Source: Bacteroidaceae bacterium
GTDB lineage: Bacteria; Bacteroidota; Bacteroidia; Bacteroidales; Bacteroidaceae
Direction of reading: 5' to 3'
Assembly: GCA_017621515.1 (NCBI GenBank)
Contig: JAGASY010000011.1
Location: forward strand, 1-34,174
DNA: 34,174 nt
Shown here: piece by piece, positions 26,762 through 34,174 of the stretch
Numbering within the stretch: position 1 is the stretch's first letter
Layout of the letters: each line of letters starts with the position of its first letter
The notes under the pieces: generated by a model
What the model was told of the DNA's origin: nothing
Databases searched by the model: none
Seen by the model: the letters and a program-made list of their open reading frames with translations, nothing else
Made by a program: the position numbers and the translations under genes

Positions 26762-27643
26762 GAATCCAATTCAGCACTGATGAATCAGATTGATTTCCGT
26801 GACAATGCCACCCCTTTGGTTGTACGTATCGGAAACCCGAACTTGAAACCTTGGTTTGCCGAGACCTCTATCTCTACGGAATACAAAGATACTCGCGCTC
26901 CCAGGCACAATTATACCCTGTCTGCGAGATATAGCTACGTTCATAACAACGTCTCACAGTCTGTCAGCTTCAATCCGTCAACAGGTGTCTATACATATCG
27001 TCCGGAAAATATACACGGAACATACGATGTCAAGGCGAGAGCTGATATCTTTTACACTCTTGATGCCGGCAGACTTTGGACTGTGGAAAATAACTTTGAC
27101 GGCAATTTCACTCATTGGTTAGACCACATTATGCTTGAAGGAGAGACCAATAGCAATCTGAATGCGGTCAACACCCTGACTTTGCATGATGGTGCATATA
27201 TACAATATAATAAGGGTGGACTTAATGTACGTGTCACAGGAGACATCCGTTGGCGGCACAGTGAGGGAAAGATGTACAACTTTGAGACGTTGAATGCTAC
27301 CGATTTCCAGTACGGACTTTTTGTCCGCTACACTATCCCAGTACTGAACACAACTGTTTCCGCCGATGGAAACATGTACTCACGCCGAGGATATGGCAGC
27401 AGTGAACTGAACACTGACGACTTTGTGCTGAACGTCTCCATCAGTCAGCCGCTGTTCAAGAGCAAACTCATCGCACGCATCGAAGCTTTCGATATCCTCC
27501 ACCAGCTTTCATCAACACAATATGAAGTGAATGCCCAAGGACGTACCGAAACGTGGTGCCGCTCACTGCCGCATTATGTCATGGCGCACATCATTTATCA
27601 TTTCAATAAGAATCCAAGAAAAAGTAATAGAAAACATGAATAA
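26762..27643 (+). pseudogene. 5'-truncated paralogue of the outer-membrane barrel protein
   Basis: The encoded 287 residues (ATG at 26780; similarity begins a few codons earlier, SNSALMNQIDFRD) match the last 290 or so residues of the intact barrel protein just upstream. Shared segments include (I/N)PNLKxxW, GFTFNPNTGIYTYKPENVNG versus SVSFNPSTGVYTYRPENIHG, VDITMYSRRGYGGSEFNTDD-like and STQYxVNAQGRxxTW. There is no signal peptide, regulatory domain or plug, so it cannot form a normal barrel. Divergence is high, so this is an old paralogue that lost its front, not a fresh duplication. It overlaps the start of the C39 fragment by eight bases, a coupling that probably reflects the original operon. 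Confidence 0.85.
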
Positions 27644-28031
27644 GCTAAAACATTTCCCTCATTACAGACAGCACAATGTTTCTGATTGTGGTCCGACATC
27701 ATTACGTATGATAGCCAAATTCTATGGTTTAAATTACTCTGCAGAGATGCTGCGAAGACACTGTTACATTTCTCGCCGTGGTGTTAATATGCAGGGGATA
27801 AATGAGGGGGCACAATATATTGGTTTTGATACAGTTGGTGTGAAAATAACTTTTGGACAGTTGGTTGAAGAAGGTGTTTTTCCTTGTATCTTGTATTGGA
27901 ATCAATATCACTTTGTGGTATGTTATGGCATAGAGAAGGGTAAAAATGATATAGTTCTTAATGGTTGCTTTTCAGAATTTGCACAGAGGATTAATGCAGA
28001 AACAGAGATTGACTATATTTATACAGACTAA
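27636..28031 (+). pseudogene. C39-family cysteine peptidase fragment (bacteriocin/peptide exporter type)
   Basis: The 131 residues match the N-terminal C39 peptidase domain of peptide-exporting ABC transporters, which cut the double-glycine leader of a cargo peptide. The catalytic cysteine is Cys18 in VSDCGPTSLRMIAKFYG, and the histidine is His92 in WNQYHFVVCYG. The expected Asp of the ADPA motif is replaced (VLNGCF, residues 107-112), and the protein stops after DYIYTD with no transmembrane or ATPase domain where a full exporter has about 700 residues. It is therefore most likely a decayed exporter gene; a stand-alone C39-like protein with a different role is the alternative. It follows the truncated barrel gene with an eight-base overlap. 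Confidence 0.75.
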
Positions 28032-28065
28032 CAATTCTTTTTATTATGAATTTCTTCTTCCGACA

Positions 28066-28242
28066 ATGGCATATAACGGAGATTTCTTAATCAGACAATT
28101 TGAAAACTACGGCTATCAGTTCCAGTTGTCATGGGGACCGGCAGAATTATACGAACATAAATATCAATATGAACGGACGGACAAGACATTTTATCATCCC
28201 ATTAAAAATCTAAGTATGGTCGATTTCAACAAGATGGTCTGA
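28066..28242 (+). CDS. Short unrecognised open frame (58 residues), possibly a gene remnant
   Basis: An ATG opens MAYNGDFLIRQFENYGYQFQ and continues to HPIKNLSMVDFNKMV. The composition, rich in aromatic and charged residues, looks protein-like rather than random, but I recognise no family and see no promoter or signal peptide. It begins 35 bases after the C39 fragment. It could be the leftover of another gene in the decaying island. Confidence 0.3.
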   Translation: MAYNGDFLIRQFENYGYQFQLSWGPAELYEHKYQYERTDKTFYHPIKNLSMVDFNKMV

Positions 28243-28644
28243 AGGAATCTCCGTTGAACGAACAACCAAGTAAGCAGTGTTGTAAATTAGACGAAAGAAT
28301 GATTTTTTTATTAGAACAAACAATGAGGGCACGCAAATACTTTTATGTAACTTGCATGTCCTCTTTCAATAAAATCCAATATGCCTCAATTAATAGTATG
28401 TTTTTCGTAACCTTGATGTTCCTGACCTACTGGTGGGAATTGACTTTTTTATAGCCATTCCTTTTTTATTGGGGTGTTCATTTACTTTATATAAGCATAT
28501 AACTTGCCATTCAAAACATATATACATTTGGCGCTATAGACTGAGGACTTGCCTGTGTACCCATGGTCTGAGAGACCTTGGAATCCTCATTGCTTTAAGC
28601 GGGTACGTTCAACAGTGAAAAACACACAAAAATCTCAATTTCTA
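28243..28644. other. Decayed AT-rich DNA between the C39 fragment and repeat copy 3
   Basis: Several short frames occur (for example 28254-28454, with a hydrophobic end SMFFVTLMFLTYWW, which might be a membrane-segment remnant) but none is convincing. Just before repeat copy 3, the stretch TTTAAGCGGGTacgtTCA (about 28597-28614) resembles the unit seen in the three-arm repeat after tamL, and a CTGAGGACTTGCCTGTGTAC stretch lies about 50 bases earlier; both are degenerate. Confidence 0.4.
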
Positions 28645-29450
28645 AAATGACAAAATGATATTTTCGCCAAAAATAAAAATTTAACATTTTAAGCGATTTT
28701 TGGACGAGGGCAAAGAGACAAAAAATTCATCATCAAGATAAACGATTGATAATCAATAAAATACAGTTTTACAAAAAACATTCAAAAAAACGCGCCAGAC
28801 GCAAATTTTTGGATGTTTTGAGCATTCTGATAATATATTGATTATTAATATTTTACATTCAGAGTCGTCATTTTCGCTCTCAAAAATCCTCAAAATGCCA
28901 CTCACTTTTAACTTTCTGTTCAGACACTTTTCTAATGCCCGATTTATACACTTCTTAACATTTTTCTCCTAAGCAAACTGCCTTCTTTTCTGCTTCCCTC
29001 TGTTTTTTTATTTTCAGCGCGCTGCCGTCAAATTTTCAGCGCACAGTGGGAGAATTTCTACTGCGCTGCAAATAAAATTGCAGTGCGCTGTGAAGAAAAA
29101 AACTGTGCGCTGGAAATTTGAAGACTTAGTAGTTTTTTTCCAAGGACTCTTCGCAGGAGATAAATAAATGTAAAAGAACTGCTCCAAAACGAAACACTTT
29201 TTCACAATTCACAGAGCCTTCACGAAATGCGCGTAGAATCCCCGATCTTCGAGAAAAGTTCGACGAGCCTCATTTTGGAGCGTTCCAGAGGGCTTAAAAT
29301 TTTAACATTTGAAGAAATCAAAAAGACATAAAACAAGCACGAAACTAACAAACAAGATTCAAAATAGTCCGAAAAGCTCTCATTTTGTCAAAACGGAACA
29401 TTCCTCCCAAAAACGATGTCAAAAATTTTTTTATGGGAGCTTAAATACTG
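28645..29450 (+). repeat. Dispersed AT-rich repeat, copy 3
   Basis: Forward copy, aligned with 22611-23395 and with the reverse complement of 5745-6550. It begins AATGACAAAATGATATTTTC and the core ends near AAATCAAAAAGACAT (about 29316-29330); a tail with TTTTTTTATGGGAGC (about 29425-29440) parallels the tail of copy 2. The centre (about 29017-29115) has degenerate CAGCGC units plus one exact CAGTGCGCTG. The most conserved interior blocks are GATAATCAAT, TTATACACTTCTTAACATTT, ATAAATAAATGTAAAAGAAC and ATGCGCGTAGAATCCCCGAT. It lies between the decayed C39 region and the lipoprotein gene. Confidence 0.85.
29227..29331 (+). CDS. Candidate 34-residue microprotein inside repeat copy 3
   Basis: Same open frame as in the other copies: MRVESPIFEKSS at the start, then ILERSRGLKILTFEEIKKT and a TAA stop. 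It keeps frame with copies 1 and 2 over about 100 bases without an indel although many bases differ. Whether it is translated is unknown. Confidence 0.25.
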   Translation: MRVESPIFEKSSTSLILERSRGLKILTFEEIKKT

Positions 29451-29680
29451 GTAACGACTAATGTATGAATCAGTAAAAAATTTAATTTAATTTATAAGGT
29501 AATCAAATAAAAAACGACCATTCGCATTGGAGCAAATAGTCTCTCAATTTTTGCACCAAAAATCCAGCAATCTCTTTCTTTTTGGTATCACTCTGTTTCG
29601 TTCTAAAGCTTTTTTGTAATTCATAACTTGTATTTAACGAAAAAAACAGTTAATTTATATCCGACAATCCTTTTATTACC
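29451..29680. other. AT-rich spacer before the lipoprotein gene
   Basis: No convincing gene. On the minus strand a short protein-like stretch can be read (KKKEIAGFLVQKLRDYLL, ending in a stop near 29510), without a good start; it may be a relic of an unknown gene. Confidence 0.35.
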
Positions 29681-29688
29681 TATATTTG
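29681..29688 (+). promoter_or_regulatory. Likely -7 box of the lipoprotein gene promoter
   Basis: TATATTTG followed by CAGCC matches TAnnTTTG and lies 28 bases before the ATG at 29717. The -33 region has no perfect TTTG. Confidence 0.5.
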
Positions 29689-29716
29689 CAGCCGAAACAT
29701 ATAAAATAAAAAGGTT

Positions 29717-30214
29717 ATGAAGAAAGTTTGGTTAGGAACAGCCACATTATTACTCACATTCATGTGCATCACTTCGTGTATGGATGATGATGACACAAAA
29801 GCATCGGCAGAAATGTCTTATTACTGCTCAAGTGATACAATTGTATTTTCTCCGGCTTATACAAGCAAAGAAGACTCTATAATGTACGATTCTCTTGTTC
29901 GTAAAAGTTTAGACGAGTTAGGATATACTGGCGGCAAATCAGTGTTTATGGAGAAGGCAGAGGTTTCAGTCAGCATACCGGTTGTTGCACAGGCTAAATG
30001 TAATGAACAAGCAATCAAGACATACGATAAAAAAGTGGAAGGCATCACACTGGACAAGGTAAAGGCTACAATCTACGAAAAAAACTGGGAGTCTGTTGCT
30101 ACAAAATACCCTAATGCCGATGCTATTCCTGTAAATAGCTTCATTGTCGATTTAAAGCTTTATTCTTTGAGCTATACACTTCCTCTCAAGAAATATACCA
30201 AGCAATTAAAATAA
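29717..30214 (+). CDS. Small lipoprotein, probably surface-exposed; family not recognised
   Basis: A 165-residue exported lipoprotein. The signal peptide ends in the lipobox ITSC with Cys21, and the next residues are MDDDD; a run of acidic residues right after the lipid cysteine is the known Bacteroidota lipoprotein export signal, so the protein probably faces outward. The mature part is mixed alpha/beta with two VSIPVVAQAK- and LDLKLYSL-like strand segments and no catalytic motif I can name. It could belong to one of the DUF families of small Bacteroides lipoproteins (NigD-like types were considered), but I cannot assign it. It has its own promoter and is followed by a large inverted repeat. 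Confidence 0.8.
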   Translation: MKKVWLGTATLLLTFMCITSCMDDDDTKASAEMSYYCSSDTIVFSPAYTSKEDSIMYDSLVRKSLDELGYTGGKSVFMEKAEVSVSIPVVAQAKCNEQAIKTYDKKVEGITLDKVKATIYEKNWESVATKYPNADAIPVNSFIVDLKLYSLSYTLPLKKYTKQLK

Positions 30215-30235
30215 TAAATTTGTCTGAAAACAAAC

Positions 30236-30376
30236 AAAGGTGTGCCAAATCACACATTCCATCCACAATCCATTGAAACACTCCGTCCGTATATCGGTAG
30301 AAATATGACTTATTCTATATATACGGACATGGGAAACTTCCGACGGATGGAATATATGTGATTTGGCACACCTTTT
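30236..30376 (+). terminator. Large bulged inverted repeat with T-run between lipoprotein and PL11 genes
   Basis: Left arm AAAGGTGTGCCAAATCACA...ATTCCATCC (30236-30264) pairs with the right arm GGATGGAAT...TGTGATTTGGCACACCTTT (30345-30376), a stem of about 29 pairs with a small bulge. An inner pair GTCCGTATAT / ATATACGGAC extends it. The right arm runs into a T-tract (30373-30378). This fits a bidirectional terminator or attenuator ending 17 bases before the PL11 start codon. Confidence 0.65.
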
Positions 30377-30393
30377 TTATATCTAAGTATCTC

Positions 30394-32304
30394 ATGAAGA
30401 AATTGACAGCCTTTATCATACTGGCAATAATATGCAGCCGTATTTCGTCACAGCCCAGATACGACTATTCAAAAATACAGCGTGAAGACTTGGGCAGATC
30501 GCTGACAGCTGTAAAATATGCTCACGGCGACAGTGTTTTTCTCTCGTGGAGATACTTGTCTTCAGACCCTATAAATACATCTTTTAATGTATATTGCAAT
30601 GGCAAGCGTCTGAATCATAAACCTATAAAGGATGTGACCTTTTTCAAGCACAAAGGCAGTCGCAAAGATGTATGCTATGAAGTCAGGACTATAGACAACG
30701 GAAAAGAGTCGCATCGCAAGGATGGAAAATTCTGTCTGAAATCTGATGCTCCGGACGACTATCTCTCTATCCGACTTGACAAGCCTTCGGACGGTGTTAC
30801 TCCTAATGGGCAACCCTACTCGTATAGTGCCAACGATGCAAGTGTAGGTGATGTAGATGGAGACGGCGAATACGAAATCATATTGAAATGGGAACCGTCG
30901 AATGCGCATGACAATTCACACGAAGGCTATACGGGCAATGTGTATATAGACTGTTACAAAATATCCGGTGAGAAATTGTGGCGCATTGACCTCGGACATA
31001 ACATACGCGCAGGGGCGCATTACACTCAATTCATGGTGTATGACCTTGACGGTGACGGATGTGCGGAGGTTGTGATGAAAACAGGTGACGGCACTGTAGA
31101 TGGAACCGGACACTGTATCGGTGATTCGGCTGCCGACCACCGATTTTCCGGCATAATAGACAAGCACATACAGGGCAAAATGAAGTCGAAACAGGTCAGA
31201 GTGGAGGGAAGAATACTGACTGGTCCCGAATATCTGACTGTATTCAATGGCAAAACCGGTGCAGCCATGCAAACGGTGGATTATGTTCCGGAACGTGGAA
31301 ATCCAGAGGACTGGGGAGATTCTTACGGCAACCGCTGCGACCGTTTTCTTGCTTGTATCGCCTATCTCGACGGCATACACCCGAGTGTGGTGATGTGCAG
31401 AGGATACTATACAAGAACTGTACTTGCAGCGTATGACTGGAACGGAAAGAACCTGTCTTTGCGCTGGAAGTTTGACACCAATGATGCAGCATGGCACGAT
31501 TATGCGGGACAAGGAAATCATAATCTACGTGTGGGGGATGTAGATGGTGACGGATGTGACGAAATAACATACGGCTCAATGGCGATAGACCATGACGGAC
31601 AGGGGCTGTACAATACAGGAATGGGGCACGGGGATGCTATACACCAATATGCTTTCTATCCGGACAGTGACAAACTGCAAATATGGGATGTACACGAGAA
31701 TAAACGTGACGGTTCGGATTTCCGTGATGCTTCTACAGGAGAAATTATATTTCAGCTTCCGGACAAATCAGATGTAGGGCGCGGAATGGCAGCAGACATA
31801 GATCCGGAGAGTTATGGACTGGAAATGTGGTCTGCCGCTTCAGGCGGAATACGCAATATAGAAGGAAAAATAATAGCCGTACCATCACGAATATCTATGA
31901 ATTCTGCGGTCTGGTGGGACGGGGATTTATTGAGGGAGCTACTCGACAAGGGTACGGTGAGCAAATATGACTGGAAAGAGAAACGAACATATACACTTAA
32001 AAGTTTCAGGGAGGAATGTACATTCAATAACGGAACAAAGAATAATCCATGTCTCTCAGCAGACATCATGGGAGACTGGCGGGAAGAGGTCATCATACAC
32101 ACAACCGACAGTGAGGAACTTAGGATATACACCACTACCCTATCTACTCCATATCGTTTCCATACATTCATGGAAGATATACCCTATCGTATCAGTGTAG
32201 CCACGGAAAACGTAGGATATAATCAGCCACCAGAACCGGGATTCTATTTTGGCTCAGATTTCAAGAATGGTAGCATTGTCAGAGGATGTATCATCAAGAA
32301 ATAA
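30394..32304 (+). CDS. Rhamnogalacturonan lyase, polysaccharide lyase family 11
   Basis: A secreted enzyme that cleaves the rhamnogalacturonan I backbone of pectin by beta-elimination. From the ATG at 30394 the 636-residue product has a signal peptide (MKKLTAFIILAIICSRISSQ); an upstream GTG at 30358 lies within the terminator stem and is rejected. The start YDYSKIQREDLGRSLTAV is typical of PL11, and the propeller carries repeated calcium-binding loops: VGDVDGDGEYEI, YDLDGDGCAEVVMKTGDGT, VGDVDGDGCDEI. Further family blocks are GNRCDRFLACIAYLDG and MCRGYYTRTVLAAYDWNG. Length is normal for YesW/YesX-like enzymes, with no extra domains. The GH43 gene follows after 33 bases, which implies joint expression for pectin breakdown. 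Confidence 0.93.
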   Translation: MKKLTAFIILAIICSRISSQPRYDYSKIQREDLGRSLTAVKYAHGDSVFLSWRYLSSDPINTSFNVYCNGKRLNHKPIKDVTFFKHKGSRKDVCYEVRTIDNGKESHRKDGKFCLKSDAPDDYLSIRLDKPSDGVTPNGQPYSYSANDASVGDVDGDGEYEIILKWEPSNAHDNSHEGYTGNVYIDCYKISGEKLWRIDLGHNIRAGAHYTQFMVYDLDGDGCAEVVMKTGDGTVDGTGHCIGDSAADHRFSGIIDKHIQGKMKSKQVRVEGRILTGPEYLTVFNGKTGAAMQTVDYVPERGNPEDWGDSYGNRCDRFLACIAYLDGIHPSVVMCRGYYTRTVLAAYDWNGKNLSLRWKFDTNDAAWHDYAGQGNHNLRVGDVDGDGCDEITYGSMAIDHDGQGLYNTGMGHGDAIHQYAFYPDSDKLQIWDVHENKRDGSDFRDASTGEIIFQLPDKSDVGRGMAADIDPESYGLEMWSAASGGIRNIEGKIIAVPSRISMNSAVWWDGDLLRELLDKGTVSKYDWKEKRTYTLKSFREECTFNNGTKNNPCLSADIMGDWREEVIIHTTDSEELRIYTTTLSTPYRFHTFMEDIPYRISVATENVGYNQPPEPGFYFGSDFKNGSIVRGCIIKK

Positions 32305-32337
32305 TAATAAGTTTCATTCAAGATATTTACAAAGAAT

Positions 32338-33930
32338 ATGTTTACACGGAATTTTCATTTTGCTATGTCTATAGCTATAGCAGTTGGTTTAAGTTTTCCT
32401 CTCCATGCTCAAGAAACCCGTCAGTGGGGAGAATGGACTTCTTGGGGAGAACAGCCGGATGGTACTTACTATAATCCGATTATTCCGTCGGATTACAGTG
32501 ATTTGGATTGCATTCGAGTAGGTGATGACTATTATGCCATTTCATCCACCATGCAGTTTTCTCCGGGTATGACCTTATTGCATTCCAGAGATTTGGTTAA
32601 TTGGGAAATCTGTACCAACATTATCGCAGATTTAACTCAAATCAGCCCAGAATTAGGTTGGCAACGTATGAACCGCCGTGGGCGAGGTGTATGGGCTGGA
32701 ACTCTCCGTTATCATAATGACCGTTTCTATCTCTTTTTCGGCACTCCTGACGAAGGCTATTTCATGACCTCTGCTCCTAAAGCAGAAGGTCCTTGGGAAC
32801 CTTTGACCTGTCTGTTGAATGAACCCGGATGGGATGACTGTACGGCTGCATGGGATGAAAAAGGAAATGCCTGTTTTGTAGGCACTCATTTTGCAGACGG
32901 CTACAAAACTTATCTTTTCAAAATGTCATCTGACGGAAAAAGTATAGACCGCCGTTCTGCAAAACTCATCAACCAAGGTAATCACCGTGAGGCAAACAAA
33001 TTGATAAAGGTTGGTGATTGGTGGTATTTGGTATTCAGTGAGCACCAAAACAATATCGGACGCTATGTAATGGCAAAACGCTCCAAAAAGATGATGGGAA
33101 CCTATAAAGAAGAAAGGCAATTAGCTTTAGCCAGTTACGAAGCCAACGAACCTAATCAGGGAGGCATTATACAAGGAAAAGATGGAAATTGGTATTTTCT
33201 GACGCATCACGGCAAAGGCGACTGGAGCGGAAGAATCGTCAGTTTACTGCCTGTGAATTGGATTGAAGACTGGCCTATTATAGGAGAAGTGCTTCCTGAA
33301 AAGATTGGCACTATGAAATGGCAATCCCCAATGCCAGCAATGGAAGAAGAGAAACTACATATACAACGAAGTGATGATTTTGACCAATCACAATTATCGG
33401 CACAATGGCAATGGAACTATCAACCGCGTGCAGAAAAATTCTCACTTACGGAACGTCCGGGATGGCTTAGATTAAAAGCTTTTCAGCCGATAGAACACAA
33501 TCGACTGCTGAGTGCAGGTAACACACTGACTCAACGTTCATTCTGTACACCAACAAACAGTGTTACTGTCAAGATAGATATCAGTCGAATGGCAGATGGA
33601 CAAAAGGCTGGATTATGCCATATATCTTCCCAAAGTTCGGCATTAGGTATTATTCAAAAAAACGGAAAACGATATTTGGAATACCGCAATAATGATAATC
33701 CGACTTTAGGCAAAGAAATACTCCAATCTTATATTTGGTTACAATCGAAATGGGGACTTGATGGAAAATCACAATTTTATTATAGCTTAAATGGTGATAC
33801 ATTCCAAGCGTTTGGTGAACCTTATCAAATGATATGGGGGAATTATCGCGGAGATCGTATCGGTATTTATACTTTTAATGACCAGAAAGAAGAAGGATGG
33901 ATAGATATTGATTATTTACATTACCAATAA
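32338..33930 (+). CDS. Secreted GH43-family glycosidase with C-terminal beta-sandwich
   Basis: A glycoside hydrolase of clan F that removes arabinose, xylose or galactose residues from plant polysaccharides; the exact sugar is not readable from sequence. The 530 residues begin with a signal peptide (SIAIAVGLSFPLHAQ). The five-bladed propeller supplies the three acidic residues: the base Asp in DYSDLDCIRVGDDYY (about 50-58), the pKa-tuning Asp in PGWDDCTAAWDEKG (about 166), and the acid Glu in HREANKLIKVGDWW (about 217). After about 340 there is a concanavalin-like domain (FDQSQLSAQWQWNYQP, then AGLCHISSQSSALGI) as in GH43 enzymes of the beta-xylosidase/arabinosidase type. Next to PL11 it probably trims pectin side chains. 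Intact. Confidence 0.92.
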   Translation: MFTRNFHFAMSIAIAVGLSFPLHAQETRQWGEWTSWGEQPDGTYYNPIIPSDYSDLDCIRVGDDYYAISSTMQFSPGMTLLHSRDLVNWEICTNIIADLTQISPELGWQRMNRRGRGVWAGTLRYHNDRFYLFFGTPDEGYFMTSAPKAEGPWEPLTCLLNEPGWDDCTAAWDEKGNACFVGTHFADGYKTYLFKMSSDGKSIDRRSAKLINQGNHREANKLIKVGDWWYLVFSEHQNNIGRYVMAKRSKKMMGTYKEERQLALASYEANEPNQGGIIQGKDGNWYFLTHHGKGDWSGRIVSLLPVNWIEDWPIIGEVLPEKIGTMKWQSPMPAMEEEKLHIQRSDDFDQSQLSAQWQWNYQPRAEKFSLTERPGWLRLKAFQPIEHNRLLSAGNTLTQRSFCTPTNSVTVKIDISRMADGQKAGLCHISSQSSALGIIQKNGKRYLEYRNNDNPTLGKEILQSYIWLQSKWGLDGKSQFYYSLNGDTFQAFGEPYQMIWGNYRGDRIGIYTFNDQKEEGWIDIDYLHYQ

Positions 33931-34059
33931 ACTATCATATAATAAAACGGGGCAATATAAAAAAACGGTTGTTAAAATAATGGGCGAATACAGCTAACTT
34001 TTGCCCGTTGTTTTAGCAGCCGATTCTTCACATCGACCCACAAGAGACCCTTTGTTCAG
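33931..34059. other. Spacer after the GH43 gene
   Basis: AT-rich DNA without a gene. GGGCAA (about 33951) and TTGCCC (about 34000) could form a weak stem, but no clear terminator is seen. Confidence 0.4.
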
Positions 34060-34174
34060 ACCTCCCGGGAGGAATACGGAGGGGCTTGCGCCCCGGCCCG
34101 GTGTCCTCCGGCACTTCCCCTGAAAAAGCAATCCCCCTCCGTCCCGTGTGTCGGGGGCGGAGGGGGGACGAGGC
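34060..34174. other. GC-rich, hairpin-rich tail of the window
   Basis: Composition switches within a few bases from AT-rich to strongly GC-rich. It contains the perfect palindrome CCTCCCGGGAGG (34061-34072), the hairpin GGGGCttgcGCCCC (34081-34094), and CCCCCTCCG (34133-34141) facing CGGAGGGGG (34158-34166). No frame in it can be assigned as the window ends. It is unlike the rest of the window. Confidence 0.6.

Noticed and set aside
30394..33930. A complete polysaccharide utilisation locus
   Set aside because: Only PL11 and GH43 enzymes are present; there is no SusC/SusD pair or hybrid two-component regulator within the window. The barrel gene at 23668 is not SusC-like and is separated by other genes.
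34000..34015. CTnDOT-type attachment site (TTTTGC in the spacer after GH43)
   Set aside because: The ten bases do not fit the GTAnnTTTGC consensus well, and no integrase is visible.

Overview
The window looks like chromosomal DNA of a Bacteroidota bacterium, order Bacteroidales (Bacteroides/Prevotella-like). The evidence is several promoters of the phylum-specific type (TTTG, about 19-22 bp, then TAnnTTTG), a lipoprotein BamA homologue paired with TamB (the TamL/TamB arrangement), a DUF1599 - DoxX-like - triosephosphate isomerase operon, lipoproteins with acidic residues after the lipid cysteine, and a pectin-degrading PL11/GH43 gene pair.

Layout. (1) 1-5475, minus strand: a housekeeping operon lon - tgt - lptG/F-like permease - DEAD-box helicase, the last cut by the window edge. 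(2) 5476-7500: an insertion-prone gap holding copy 1 of a long AT-rich dispersed repeat, a REP-associated (RAYT, Y1/HUH) transposase with REP-like palindromes in and around it, and a broken small reading frame. (3) 7571-15039, plus strand: an unrecognised two-helix membrane protein, DUF1599 protein, DoxX-like/thioredoxin-like membrane protein, tpiA, a SPOR-domain protein and DNA primase dnaG. (4) 15233-22345: tamB and tamL, an outer-membrane assembly/transport pair. (5) 22346-29716: an accessory island containing an unusual three-arm repeat, copies 2 and 3 of the dispersed repeat in direct orientation, and between them an intact outer-membrane beta-barrel gene, a 5'-truncated paralogue of it, a truncated C39 peptidase and further decayed DNA. 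(6) 29717-33930: a small lipoprotein, then a rhamnogalacturonan lyase (PL11) and a GH43 glycosidase, two secreted enzymes for pectin side-chain breakdown; a long inverted repeat lies between the lipoprotein and PL11. (7) 34060-34174: an abrupt GC-rich, hairpin-rich tail that may be the edge of another element.

The most interesting signal is not a classical gene. It is a repeat of about 0.7-0.8 kb present three times (about 5745-6550 inverted, 22611-23395, 28645-29450). Its outer parts align base for base over long stretches, while the centre differs between copies and is built from inverted CAGCGCACTG/CAGTGCGCTG units. One strongly conserved block can be read in all three copies as a short open frame starting MRVE(S/A)P. 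I do not recognise this family. It could be a non-autonomous mobile element, a structured RNA, or a carrier of a microprotein. Copies 2 and 3 bracket the outer-membrane/C39 island, so recombination between them could delete it.
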